Assembly (NCBI GenBank): GCA_964370075.1 | Contig: CAYJHC010000019.1 | Coordinates: 1 to 24,419 of the forward strand | Reading direction: 5' to 3' | Source: CAYJHC01 sp964370075 | Lineage (GTDB): Bacteria; Bacillota; Clostridia; Peptostreptococcales; Anaerovoracaceae | Length of the DNA stretch: 24,419 nt | Shown: piece after piece, positions 7,509-16,370 of the stretch | How the letters are laid out: each line of letters starts with the position of its first letter | Numbering within the stretch: position 1 is the first letter of the stretch | Position numbers and translations under genes: made by a program | Notes under the pieces: model-generated | Told to the model about the DNA's origin: nothing | The model's database searches: none | What the model saw: the letters and a program-made list of their open reading frames with translations, nothing else

Positions 7509-10500
7509 TTAGCCAATCAACCCTTTCAGCCTAACTAGCTTTTCAATGTCACTTCGAATATATGATGACGGAGATAAGTTTTTATCATATTCTAAACATT
7601 CTCCAACATCTGGCAGCTTTGGCGAAGATACTGCTTCTGACAGTCTTTGCAAAGTCAACTTTCTTTGAAACTCCTCTTGGTACTCCGCTTCAAGAACTTC
7701 AAATATTTCCAACGCATTTTCCAAGCAAACCATAGAAAGCATATAAATTACGTCCTTATTAAAGTCATCTAAAAATCTAGGCATTACATAAGGCAAGATT
7801 AAATTTACAGATCTAACAGAACCCATGATCTTATCTTTTTCTCTCTTTATTGCGTCGCCTCCAAGAAACGGATATTGTGCTGACTCTACAAACCAAGCTT
7901 CAAGATTTGGAATAAAGTAAACCGAGTCTACACTTCTTCCTTGAACTGTCATCAAATCCTTTCCTCTCCCTGAAAGAACCCCAACTATTATTTTTTTAAC
8001 TTGCATGTTTCCTTCTTTTATCTTAGCATTTATCCTCTTTACTCTGTAGCCTTTGTGTAGTATGTCATCTACTAAAATCAATTTTCTATCGAAAGATTTA
8101 AGCATTTCTATTTGATTTTCAATAGTTGCATAGTACTGATATTCTTCAATTTCTGAGCCCTTCATCTCAGGATCAAAATACTTTTCTGTATGAAGTGTTT
8201 TTGTAACAGTATTTGGAACAACCATGCCTCTAAGGATATTCCCGTAAGGAACACACATATATGGCCCAAGTTTTCTTTCCTTTCCTTGAGTAGAGGGTAC
8301 TCCATTTTCGCTAGTTATTTTCTCAATTAATTTTTGGTTTAATACACTTGAATTAATAGACATTACCAGACTGCCTTCATACATCTTCGTCAATGCAACT
8401 TGCATTCTCTTATGAGCTTTATCCATAGCCTTTAGAACCCTTTTGTTTTTATCAAATGGGTTTTTAAGAATTGTATCCATATTTTGTATTAAAACTACTG
8501 GTTTTCTCATATCGACAGCATAAGTTCCAGTGCCCTTATTGTCTATAAGAATTTCTTTAAACCCTTGTCTTTCTAGTGTTCCAATTAGGTTTTTATTTGT
8601 GTCGTTATCATCTTTTAATTTATATACAGCATATGCCATATCCTCATTCAACGCATCAGCCAATGTTTCTGTTAGAATAAGTTGATAGAGATCAAGGTCT
8701 GGAATTTTTTTGTCAATAATCAAGTCTTGAATCACTACAATTTTACCTAGTGCATTTTTCCTTACATAAGCAGCTAATTCTTCATTCTGAAACTCCTCAT
8801 AAAGAAATCCTGTATGTGTCTCCCTAACTCTAGCCCTAGCCAAAATCTTTCCAGTCTCTAGGTCACCAATAGCAGTCCCTCTTTCCCCTTGCTCGTTCTT
8901 CTCCGAAAGATGCATAAAGAAAAATCCTTTTGAGCTTACTAAATGTTTATATTGAGGCTCTCTCATATATAAACTATAGTCATATATATACCTTTGAGTA
9001 ACTGGATCAATTAAGGAAGAAATATCTCTATTGCTGTCAATATTATCTCTAATTCTTGTAGAGCTGATATCTTCTAGGTGAGTAGGTAGACTTAGTTCTT
9101 CAATTTTTCCTTGTATTAAGTGACAAGCCTCTTCATACCCTGAATCTAAGACTTCTACTTCTTCATTACTCTCCCGTTTAAATATCAAATGGTTCAAGCT
9201 ATGTATTGAGTTTTCAGTAGCTTCAACTTTATAAGACGAGGCATTTGCAACTACATCAGAACCTACTACAATATACAAGTCTTTATCACCGGCGATAGTT
9301 TTTAATTTAGCAATATCATTTTCGTTTGCAATATTAATAGGTTCTTCATCTGGGAATACGTAAATATCTCTTTCATCAGCAATTGACATATTTATTATTC
9401 TCTTACGGATAGCCCTTGGTTGGGTCTTCTTTGACCAAGAAAACTCATCTATGGCCATGTAAACCTCATAGCCTAAATCTCGAATAGCAATAGCAATACC
9501 TTTATGACTCAAAGAAAACGGATCAAATGTTCCAGGGAAGAATGCTGCTTTTTTTATAGCTTCTATTTTAATTTCTTTATGTAAGTATTCATACTCAGCA
9601 ATAAACCTGTACACATGATTTAGGGCAGCAGCATTAGTAAAGAAAGTTAACTCATCCTCATTTTCGCTATTTATTAGCGTCAACATTTTTTTATGCATTC
9701 TCTTGAAAATATCAAATTTTTCTTCTATAGTTAAATATTCACTACCAAACACATGCTGTCCAATTACCATAAATGCTTCTTTGTTAATTTCACCTTCATA
9801 ATTCGACATCCCCTTTAGGAGCATCCCAATAATTCTTTGTTTCCTATTTAAGTAGTCCTTTTCTTCTCCATCAATCCCCTCATAGCAACTATATCTTCTA
9901 AGAACCTCCCCAAGAGTATCCAGTATAACAGGTACGACTCTTTTATTGCCACCATTTAAATGTGTTTTTAATTCGTTCAAAAATTCATCTAGTTCAGCTG
10001 GTTGTAAATCCAATGCTAAGGGGCCAAGGTATTGTGGTATGTATTTTGAAAATTGATAGTCGCCTATCTCTAGACCTTTTGTAAGCTCGACAACAATTTC
10101 ATTTCTCTGGTTAAATGTAAGCAGTTTAAAAACTTCTATAAGTCCCTCTCCCGCTAAATGTCTCACTGTAACCCTTTCGCTTATTTTTAATAAATTACTA
10201 AAATGCATAGCGAGGTAAAACACTTCTGTTCTATCCCCTTCTCTCATTTCTCTAAGAAGCAGTTTAATATTAACGGCCTTAATAACCCAAGGCGTTGCCA
10301 CTTTTAGATTTTCTCTAAATATTGCAACAGATTGACTTTCCTTTTCATAGATTTCCTTATATTTTTTTAAATTAGCCTCAGTAATTAACCCAAGCGCCTT
10401 TCTGATTCTATATTGTAAGAACACTACCGATACAGGCATTCCATCTTCTCTCTCCCTAATCTTCGAAATTCTTTGGAGCCTGCTTTTCGTCGCCTTAGGA

Positions 10501-12335
10501 AGTATATCAACATTCATATGCTCTAATATCAGCTTAAGCACCCTGTAAGATGATACTTTCACTTCTATATTGTCAGAATAAATATTCTTTATTGCAAAAT
10601 TAATAATTGTAAGATTGTCCTTATCGTTGTTAAACTCTGCAGGAATTTCTAAAGCTGTATCCAACATAATAAAAATTGAAGTTTCATCTAAATCTTTATT
10701 TAGCATTAATTTTTTAAACTTAGCAATATATGCTTTAGGATTATCATTTTTAGGATTTTTCAACATTGCTTCTAACGTTATTTTTAAGGTATACCCCATC
10801 CACCTTTTTTGTTCTTCAGTTGTTTTTAAATCAGGATATAATATATTATTTAAATGCTTAACCCATAAATCCATAGCTGTTCTACGATATGTTTTTACTT
10901 CAACTCCCTCTGGAAGTTCCTTCCTATATTTTTCATCATAGGTTGAAATAATATTCCCTATAAGAGTAGCTACTTGTCTACGGATATCACCTTCTCTATG
11001 ATATAACACTTCCGTCAAAAACTGGACAGTAACATCCTTTTGCTTTGTTGTCATATATGTATAGTATTCACCAATTGCATTTAAATAAGCCCTGATATTC
11101 TTCCAGTCTTTCTCAGACCTAGCATGTTCTAACAGATTTCCAAAAGTTATTTCCCCATTTACCCTGTTCATAACCTCTATATTGTGCCTAATTGCAAGGT
11201 ATTTAAGCCTATCAACTGCTTCTTTATTTGTTAGCAAAGAAGGATCCTTCCAATTAACCTTCTTCTCTTTATTATTATTTAGCCTTACAGAAACTCCCGA
11301 AGCTTTCATATACTTCTCAAAGTCTTGAAGTTTTTTGTAAACTCTAATATATCTCGCCTTTTTTGCTTCATCTACATTATCTAATTTCGAAAGAATTACA
11401 TTAAAAGACTCTTCTAGGCTATAGAAGTTTACTATTTCCACTCCGCTTTCATCTCTAGAACTCTTAGTTCTAAAGTCAGCATATATTAAAATTAGAGATT
11501 CAACAGATAGATTTTCTATTTCCAGATCCCATGTTGAATGATTGCTAGCAATATGACTAATATGAGGAGTTTTTAACCTAGATAAAAATTCATCTGTATA
11601 ATAATAGTGAAGGTATGGAATCCTAGAATGCTCCGCCGTTTTACACCCAAATTTCCCAATGTCATGCGCAATTGCTGCTCCAGAAATACATGCTAGGTCT
11701 ACAGGTGCTCCTACTTTTCTTAGCTGCCTTCCTACGTGCATAGAAACAAAGTGAACACCCGCTATGTGTCCCTTCGTATTAAAGGGGGTAATCTCTGCCC
11801 CAATTCTCAAGAAATTATCTAAATAGTTTAAAGAGAAATAAGTTTTTAAATTTTCATATTCTGACTTTGTTGGGCAGCTTGCAATCTCTTCAGAAGATAA
11901 GAATTCTAATTCAAACCTAGTATCTAATTCCCCTCTTTCAAGCTTTAATTTTATTACTTGATCTAATATTTCACTAAAAATCAATCTAGCTTTATAATAT
12001 TTTTGATCTTTACTCTTGATTTCTTTTTCATCTAAATCAGGGAAAATAACCATATTGGTATATTTAAAAATATACTCCAAAAGCCCCTCTTCAGGTAATT
12101 CTGAAAATGAGCCTAAAGTACTTAAAGAGGCTTCTAGCACATCTTTACATTTGATATTTTTATCATTCTCAATTTCATAGCAAATCGCCTTCCACTGATT
12201 ATCAACTAATGCTGTTTCCATCGCTCTTTTGCCAACCCCGATGGATTTTAAGAAATCTTGATCTAATAGCGCTTTTTCTATTAACGAATATAATTCCGGA
12301 CCTTTATTCTCTAAATTCGTATTTTTTTCTGCCAT
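7509..12335 (-). CDS. Giant multidomain protein: HD, helical repeats, NadD-like, GNAT-like and PRTase-like
   Basis: A 1608-residue single frame. Residues about 185-290 form an HD metal-dependent phosphohydrolase domain (H195, HD at 224-225, later histidines near 258-266, D287). Residues about 375-925 are predicted almost wholly helical and look like degenerate HEAT/ARM repeats. Residues about 928-1123 resemble NMN/nicotinate-mononucleotide adenylyltransferase: GTFDPFSLSHKG at 935-946, VVGSDVVA near 1023-1030, and ISSTRIRDN at 1090-1098. Residues about 1125-1275 resemble a GNAT acetyltransferase, ending in LIGTLERQGF. Residues about 1290-1500 resemble a phosphoribosyltransferase, with a PRPP-loop-like LILVDDILHKG at 1419-1429. 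No signal peptide or membrane segment is seen. The ATG follows AGGAGG at 8 bases. The HD and NadD calls are firmer than the GNAT and PRTase ones. Catalysis by each domain is inference. Confidence 0.85.
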   Translation of the reverse strand: MAEKNTNLENKGPELYSLIEKALLDQDFLKSIGVGKRAMETALVDNQWKAICYEIENDKNIKCKDVLEASLSTLGSFSELPEEGLLEYIFKYTNMVIFPDLDEKEIKSKDQKYYKARLIFSEILDQVIKLKLERGELDTRFELEFLSSEEIASCPTKSEYENLKTYFSLNYLDNFLRIGAEITPFNTKGHIAGVHFVSMHVGRQLRKVGAPVDLACISGAAIAHDIGKFGCKTAEHSRIPYLHYYYTDEFLSRLKTPHISHIASNHSTWDLEIENLSVESLILIYADFRTKSSRDESGVEIVNFYSLEESFNVILSKLDNVDEAKKARYIRVYKKLQDFEKYMKASGVSVRLNNNKEKKVNWKDPSLLTNKEAVDRLKYLAIRHNIEVMNRVNGEITFGNLLEHARSEKDWKNIRAYLNAIGEYYTYMTTKQKDVTVQFLTEVLYHREGDIRRQVATLIGNIISTYDEKYRKELPEGVEVKTYRRTAMDLWVKHLNNILYPDLKTTEEQKRWMGYTLKITLEAMLKNPKNDNPKAYIAKFKKLMLNKDLDETSIFIMLDTALEIPAEFNNDKDNLTIINFAIKNIYSDNIEVKVSSYRVLKLILEHMNVDILPKATKSRLQRISKIREREDGMPVSVVFLQYRIRKALGLITEANLKKYKEIYEKESQSVAIFRENLKVATPWVIKAVNIKLLLREMREGDRTEVFYLAMHFSNLLKISERVTVRHLAGEGLIEVFKLLTFNQRNEIVVELTKGLEIGDYQFSKYIPQYLGPLALDLQPAELDEFLNELKTHLNGGNKRVVPVILDTLGEVLRRYSCYEGIDGEEKDYLNRKQRIIGMLLKGMSNYEGEINKEAFMVIGQHVFGSEYLTIEEKFDIFKRMHKKMLTLINSENEDELTFFTNAAALNHVYRFIAEYEYLHKEIKIEAIKKAAFFPGTFDPFSLSHKGIAIAIRDLGYEVYMAIDEFSWSKKTQPRAIRKRIINMSIADERDIYVFPDEEPINIANENDIAKLKTIAGDKDLYIVVGSDVVANASSYKVEATENSIHSLNHLIFKRESNEEVEVLDSGYEEACHLIQGKIEELSLPTHLEDISSTRIRDNIDSNRDISSLIDPVTQRYIYDYSLYMREPQYKHLVSSKGFFFMHLSEKNEQGERGTAIGDLETGKILARARVRETHTGFLYEEFQNEELAAYVRKNALGKIVVIQDLIIDKKIPDLDLYQLILTETLADALNEDMAYAVYKLKDDNDTNKNLIGTLERQGFKEILIDNKGTGTYAVDMRKPVVLIQNMDTILKNPFDKNKRVLKAMDKAHKRMQVALTKMYEGSLVMSINSSVLNQKLIEKITSENGVPSTQGKERKLGPYMCVPYGNILRGMVVPNTVTKTLHTEKYFDPEMKGSEIEEYQYYATIENQIEMLKSFDRKLILVDDILHKGYRVKRINAKIKEGNMQVKKIIVGVLSGRGKDLMTVQGRSVDSVYFIPNLEAWFVESAQYPFLGGDAIKREKDKIMGSVRSVNLILPYVMPRFLDDFNKDVIYMLSMVCLENALEIFEVLEAEYQEEFQRKLTLQRLSEAVSSPKLPDVGECLEYDKNLSPSSYIRSDIEKLVRLKGLIG

Positions 12336-12364
12336 AACCTAATCCTCCTTTTCACATTTCCTAT

Positions 12365-12373
12365 ATTTTACCA
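12365..12373 (-). promoter_or_regulatory. TG-extended -10 promoter of the giant gene
   Basis: On the minus strand, TGG followed by TAAAAT, 30 bases upstream of the giant gene's ATG. The -35 box is weak. The TATATGGTAAAATAT context closely matches the glutamate dehydrogenase promoter at 13206. Confidence 0.5.
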
Positions 12374-12379
12374 TATATA

Positions 12380-12408
12380 TTGTGAAAACATAGGAAAAAT
12401 GTTAATAT
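12380..12408 (+). promoter_or_regulatory. Probable rnhA promoter
   Basis: TTGTGA (12380-12385), a 17-base spacer, and TAATAT (12403-12408), each 4 of 6 to consensus. The start codon at 12441 lies about 33 bases past the -10, while an in-frame ATG at 12399 falls upstream of it. Confidence 0.45.
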
Positions 12409-12440
12409 TAACTATTAGTTTATCAAATTTGGAGGATAAA

Positions 12441-12983
12441 ATGGCAATATTAAAAATTTACACAGATGGCGGCTGCTCAGGAAATCAGTCTGATGAAAAT
12501 ATTGGAGGTTGGGGTGCAATTCTTGTCTTTGGAGATGTGGAAAAAGAGCTATACGGTGGCGAACTAAACACAACCAATAATCGAATGGAGATGACCGCTT
12601 TATTAGAAGCTTTTAAGGCGCTAAAAAAGGATAATCTTACTATCCAAGTCTTCTCTGACAGCAGTTATTTAATGGACTGTTTTAGAAAAAAATGGTATAT
12701 AAATTGGACTAGAAACGGTTGGAAAACTGCCAATAAAAAACCTGTAGAAAACAAAGATTTATGGGAGGGTCTACTTCCATTTATAGAAATAAATAATATC
12801 TCTTTTTACCGAGTTAAAGGACATGTGAATTTGAGCAGCAAGGTTACAGACTTTAAAAAGCTCTATCAAAAATTCCTTGAGTGGAACGGAGACAACTTCA
12901 CCTATGAAGACTTTGAATATGTTACCAACATGAATAACCGGGCTGACGGACTAGCAAACAAAGCTATGGATGAGCTGAGATAG
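12441..12983 (+). CDS. rnhA: Ribonuclease HI with C-terminal insertion
   Basis: A 180-residue enzyme that cuts the RNA strand of RNA-DNA hybrids. The four acidic active-site residues are D9 (IYTDGGCSGN), E50 (NNRMEM), D73 (FSDSSY) and D169 (NNRADGLAN), with the WxxxGW-type segment at 89-94. VKGH at 125-128 normally runs almost directly into the N-x-RAD motif, but about 35 residues are inserted here (129-165, rich in K, F, Y, E and D), which explains a length above the usual 150-160. The start at 12441 is chosen because GGAGG sits just upstream; an in-frame ATG at 12399 has no such site and precedes the -10 box. Transcribed divergently from the giant gene. Confidence 0.93.
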   Translation: MAILKIYTDGGCSGNQSDENIGGWGAILVFGDVEKELYGGELNTTNNRMEMTALLEAFKALKKDNLTIQVFSDSSYLMDCFRKKWYINWTRNGWKTANKKPVENKDLWEGLLPFIEINNISFYRVKGHVNLSSKVTDFKKLYQKFLEWNGDNFTYEDFEYVTNMNNRADGLANKAMDELR

Positions 12984-13187
12984 TCATATTAGCATTTAGA
13001 AATATTAAGGATTTTCTTTATTTCAAAATAGTATTGATTATATCTTCGTTATATCTATTATGACAAAACAAACTCTTTCTCTCCCTTGATATCAAAGCAA
13101 ATTTTCCTAAATTCCCTTTAATAAGCACTCCTTATACATGAAAAAGGGTAATCCAAGTTTATCAAAATATGGTTTTAAGTATTCCTA
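12984..13187. other. Intergenic region upstream of gdhA
   Basis: AT-rich spacer between rnhA and the gdhA promoter. I see no gene, no strong terminator hairpin for rnhA and no recognisable riboswitch. Confidence 0.4.
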
Positions 13188-13216
13188 TTGTTTTTTCTAG
13201 GCTTATATGGTAAAAT
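13188..13216 (+). promoter_or_regulatory. Promoter of glutamate dehydrogenase
   Basis: TTGTTT (13188-13193), a 17-base spacer ending in TGG, and TAAAAT (13211-13216). The TG extension probably offsets the weak -35 box. This places transcription start near 13223 and leaves a leader of about 50 bases. Confidence 0.6.
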
Positions 13217-13273
13217 ATCACATAATTTATTGATAGGTAAATGTATAATTTAATACTGTTAGGAGGCTGCTAT

Positions 13274-14605
13274 ATGACATACGTTAAAGAGCAATTAGAC
13301 GCACTCATTGAATTAAATTCCAGCGAACCTGAATTTATCCAAGCCGCAACAGAAGTTTTAGCATCAATTGGTCCGGTTCTTGAAAAGAATCCCCACTATC
13401 AAAAAGCAGGAATCTTAGAGAGAATTTTAGAACCTGAAAGACAACTTAAATTCCGTGTTACCTGGGTAGACGATGAGGGTAATGTAAAAGTCAACAGAGG
13501 GTACAGAGTTCAATTCAACAGTGCAATCGGCCCTTATAAAGGAGGGTTAAGATTCCATCCATCCGTTAATTTAGGAATTATTAAATTTTTAGATTTTGAA
13601 CAAATATTCAAAAATGCTTTAACCGGCCTACCTCTTGGAGGAGGTAAGGGAGGGTCAGACTTTGACCCTAAAGGAAAATCTGACAGCGAAGTAATGAGGT
13701 TTTGCCAAAGCTATATGACAGAACTTTGTAGGCACATCGGTCCTGATACAGATATTCCTGCAGGCGATATTGGAGTTGGGGCCCGCGAAATTGGTTACAT
13801 GTTTGGATTTTATAAAAAAATAAAAAATGTTCATGAAGGTGTTTTAACTGGAAAAGGTCTAACTTATGGAGGTTCTTTAGCTAGAAAAGAAGCAACAGGC
13901 TTTGGCTTATTGTATTTTACCGATGCAATGTTAAGGCATAATGGACATACCTTCCAAAATAAAATTGTAGCAGTTTCTGGATCAGGTAATGTAGCAATCT
14001 ACGCTTCTCAAAAAGCTTATGAATTAGGAGCAAAAGTAGTTACAATGACAGACTCTTCAGGTTGGATATATGACCCTGACGGAATTGATCTAGAGGCTAT
14101 CAAAGAAATCAAAGAAGTAAAAAGAGAGAGACTTTCTGTATATAAACAGTATCGTCCAAACTCTGTATATCATGAAGGAAAAGGCGTTTGGTCTACTAAG
14201 TGTGATGTTGCTCTTCCTTGCGCAACACAAAACGAGTTGAATGAAGAAGATGCAAAAATGCTAGTAGCTAACGGAGTTTTAGCCGTAGCCGAAGGAGCTA
14301 ACATGCCTTGTTCTCTAGAAGCTACAGAGATCTTCTTAGATGCTGGAGTACTATTCGGTCCTGCTAAGGCTGCTAATGCCGGCGGTGTTGCTACATCAGG
14401 TCTTGAAATGAGCCAAAACAGCAACTGGATAGCCTGGACCTTCGAAGAGGTTGACGCAAAACTAAAATACATAATGGAAGAAATTTTCAACCAATGTCAA
14501 CAAGGCTCTACAGATTATGGCTATGAAAGCAATTATGTTGTGGGTGCCAATGTAGCTAGCTTTGTAAAGGTTGCCGATACAATGCTTAGACAGGGAGCTG
14601 TGTAA
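13274..14605 (+). CDS. gdhA: Glutamate dehydrogenase (NADP-type hexameric)
   Basis: A 443-residue enzyme interconverting glutamate and 2-oxoglutarate plus ammonia. It has the full family pattern: GPYKGGLRFHPSVN with its substrate lysine, GLPLGGGKGGSDFDPKGKSD with the catalytic lysine region, PAGDIGVGAREIGYM, the Rossmann motif SGSGNVA, LPCATQNEL, and GGVATSGLEMSQNS. GGGKGG and the DSSG after the second Rossmann strand resemble the NADP enzyme of E. coli more than the NAD enzyme of Clostridium symbiosum (GGAKGG). Length matches the roughly 447 residues of E. coli GdhA. ATG 13274 follows AGGAGG at 7 bases; an in-frame ATG at 13241 has no ribosome site. Monocistronic with its own promoter and terminator. 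In amino-acid fermenters it recycles the glutamate made by transaminases. Confidence 0.97.
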   Translation: MTYVKEQLDALIELNSSEPEFIQAATEVLASIGPVLEKNPHYQKAGILERILEPERQLKFRVTWVDDEGNVKVNRGYRVQFNSAIGPYKGGLRFHPSVNLGIIKFLDFEQIFKNALTGLPLGGGKGGSDFDPKGKSDSEVMRFCQSYMTELCRHIGPDTDIPAGDIGVGAREIGYMFGFYKKIKNVHEGVLTGKGLTYGGSLARKEATGFGLLYFTDAMLRHNGHTFQNKIVAVSGSGNVAIYASQKAYELGAKVVTMTDSSGWIYDPDGIDLEAIKEIKEVKRERLSVYKQYRPNSVYHEGKGVWSTKCDVALPCATQNELNEEDAKMLVANGVLAVAEGANMPCSLEATEIFLDAGVLFGPAKAANAGGVATSGLEMSQNSNWIAWTFEEVDAKLKYIMEEIFNQCQQGSTDYGYESNYVVGANVASFVKVADTMLRQGAV

Positions 14606-14717
14606 AGATAATTATTTGTGCATATGTAATAATACTTTTACTAAAAAGCCAGTTCCTACGGCTATTTTAGCCTTGTGCCTTTGCCTAGTACTGCTAATGC
14701 AGAGAAATATCAATAGC

Positions 14718-14758
14718 AAATCGGAAGAATTGGAACTAACCAATCCTTCCGATTTTTT
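14718..14758 (+). terminator. Terminator of gdhA
   Basis: A long stem (AATCGGAAG with CTTCCGATT, continued by ATTGG/CCAAT) around a short loop, followed by TTTTTT. It lies about 115 bases after the gdhA stop. The minus-strand A/T flank is less regular, so any effect on sanA, which ends at 14796, is uncertain. Confidence 0.88.
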
Positions 14759-14795
14759 AATTTTCAAATATGTTTCAACACCTTATTCCTAATAA

Positions 14796-15497
14796 TTATT
14801 CTTGGATATGGGTTATATTACCATCACCTTCAATTGGAATTGGGTCTCCCAAGTATGTAGGCTCTGGATTAAATACGCAATAAATAAAGTCTTTTATTCT
14901 TGCGAGGCTTTCTCTAAATTCCATCTTCCAATCCCTATCATAAGAGCTTTGGTTAGCACCTATTCCAATAGATTCTATTCCCTTGGAAGTTGCTATATAT
15001 TCAGCTCTATAAAGGTGATATTTTTGTGTTACTATTATCATTTTATCAACTTGAAAAACAGCCTCTGCCCTATATATTGACTCATAGGTGGAGAACCCCG
15101 CATAATCAAGAAAAATATCTTCCTCTTCTACTCCTTGCGAGCGGGTATATTCAAACATAGGCTGAACTTCATCATAAGTAATTTGCCCGTTATCTCCACT
15201 TAATAAAAGTTTTTCTACAACGCCTTCTTCATAAAGATATATAGCCAGATCTAACCGATCTTGCAGAACCTGTGAAGGCTTTCCTTCCTCATTCAGTCCA
15301 GCTCCAAGCACTAACGCAACTTGAAAGTCTTGGTTCCTTATATCCTCTAGTTCTTCAAAAGTTAAAGAGCTATCATCAGTAACGGTCGAAGCAAATATTT
15401 TTTCTCCTCCTTTATTTACTACATAAAGATTAATGGCTACCATTCCTAAAACAACTATTAATATTATCAATATCATAAAAATTAAAATTTTTTTCAT
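14796..15497 (-). CDS. SanA/YdcF-family (DUF218) envelope protein
   Basis: A 233-residue protein with one N-terminal membrane anchor (about residues 4-26) and an exported DUF218 domain. LVLGAG at 62-67 is followed by a Q-DRLDLAIYLYEEG helix, LLLSGDNG at 97-104, YxEVQPM near 108-114, and GFSTYES and TQKYHLYRA at 134-140 and 157-165. The family includes E. coli SanA and YdcF; members are tied to envelope integrity, though biochemical roles are poorly known. The longest frame starts at 15617, but it would run through a terminator; ATG 15497, after AAAGGGTG, gives the usual length and puts the membrane helix at the N-terminus. It stands alone between terminators. Confidence 0.9.
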   Translation of the reverse strand: MKKILIFMILIILIVVLGMVAINLYVVNKGGEKIFASTVTDDSSLTFEELEDIRNQDFQVALVLGAGLNEEGKPSQVLQDRLDLAIYLYEEGVVEKLLLSGDNGQITYDEVQPMFEYTRSQGVEEEDIFLDYAGFSTYESIYRAEAVFQVDKMIIVTQKYHLYRAEYIATSKGIESIGIGANQSSYDRDWKMEFRESLARIKDFIYCVFNPEPTYLGDPIPIEGDGNITHIQE

Positions 15498-15611
15498 ATA
15501 CACCCTTTCTAGTTCTATATTTATGATAACATTTTTTTTACCTAAGTTCAAATTAGGCCTTCTCAAACAGCTGAGTTTTTTACGAAACATGGCTCCAAAT
15601 CCTTTAAGTTG

Positions 15612-15652
15612 TTGCATAAAAAATACCCTCCTACATTCAGATTGGAGGGTTA
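15612..15652 (-). terminator. Terminator of the thioredoxin-ccdA operon
   Basis: On the minus strand, ACCCTCC, a 12-base loop and GGAGGGT, followed by ATTTTTT. It lies about 30 bases after the CcdA-family stop codon, so it separates that operon from sanA. Confidence 0.88.
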
Positions 15653-15680
15653 AAATTAATATTTCGTCCTAGCCTTGTTT

Positions 15681-16370
15681 TTACAATCCTAGATATATTA
15701 AGTACAACCCAATAAGCAAAATTAATAGCCCCATTACAATTTTTATTACTTTGCTTAGCTTGCCATACTTTTCATCAGTACTTATCTTAGTTACTAGTCC
15801 TACAGAAGTTCCAGCAACTACCGCTAACGCCCCATGTCCTATCGAATAAATTAAAAGTAAAGCTACACCCCAAACCACGCTCCCCTTCCCCGCTACCAGG
15901 GCTAACAATACTATTAGCATTGGTGTGGCACATGGGGACGCAAATATTCCTCCTAAAATTCCTGCTAGAAACGCCCCTACAAGACCTTTCTTCTTGCTTT
16001 TCGAAAGGATATTTGTAGAAGGTATAAACTGAAAAAGCTCCCAAGTCTGAAGCGCCATTAATATCATCAGCACACCTATAACCAAATACCACCAGCTTGC
16101 TCCACTACCAATTAAGCTCCCTGCTATAGAAGCTATCACTCCCAATGCTGTAAAGGTAACAGCCGACCCGATTGCAAAGATCATAGAAAATTTAAATGCC
16201 TTCTTAGGTTCATCTGCAGTTCCTCCAACATAGCCTACAATAAGAGGTATAGTTGCCAGCGAGCATGGCGTAAGGGAAGTAAGAGCACCAGCAAGCAAAG
16301 CAATAATTGGTGCTAGCCAAATAGTATCTTGAATATACAGACTTAAAGTCTCTATCCATTGATTAATCAT
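15681..16370 (-). CDS. CcdA/DsbD-type transmembrane thiol-electron carrier
   Basis: A 229-residue membrane protein with about six helices and the paired cysteine motifs of the CcdA/DsbD-beta family: TPCSLATIP (C36) in the first helix region and SPCATP (C147) in the fourth. Such proteins carry reducing equivalents from cytoplasmic thioredoxin across the membrane to an extracellular thiol protein. The likely partner is the thioredoxin-like protein encoded just upstream, whose stop overlaps this ATG in ATGA (4 bases). A GGAG site lies 7 bases before the ATG. Length is close to that of Bacillus CcdA (about 235 residues). A role in cytochrome c assembly is possible, but no cytochrome genes are present here; general reduction of exported proteins is as likely. 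Confidence 0.93.
   Translation of the reverse strand: MINQWIETLSLYIQDTIWLAPIIALLAGALTSLTPCSLATIPLIVGYVGGTADEPKKAFKFSMIFAIGSAVTFTALGVIASIAGSLIGSGASWWYLVIGVLMILMALQTWELFQFIPSTNILSKSKKKGLVGAFLAGILGGIFASPCATPMLIVLLALVAGKGSVVWGVALLLIYSIGHGALAVVAGTSVGLVTKISTDEKYGKLSKVIKIVMGLLILLIGLYLIYLGL

Noticed and set aside
10615..10941. 108-residue plus-strand open frame
   Set aside because: Lies wholly inside the giant minus-strand gene, with no ribosome site or protein-like features; a shadow frame.
14641..14670. Imperfect inverted repeat (CTAAAAAGCC / GGCTATTTTAG) after gdhA
   Set aside because: No T-run follows it, and a far stronger terminator lies at 14718-14758.
15498..15617. 40-residue N-terminal extension of the SanA-like protein
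   Set aside because: It would begin within the upstream operon's terminator and lacks a ribosome site; ATG 15497 restores normal length and topology.
15787..16092. 101-residue minus-strand frame inside the CcdA gene
   Set aside because: Same strand but another frame within a clearly conserved membrane protein; composition is not protein-like.
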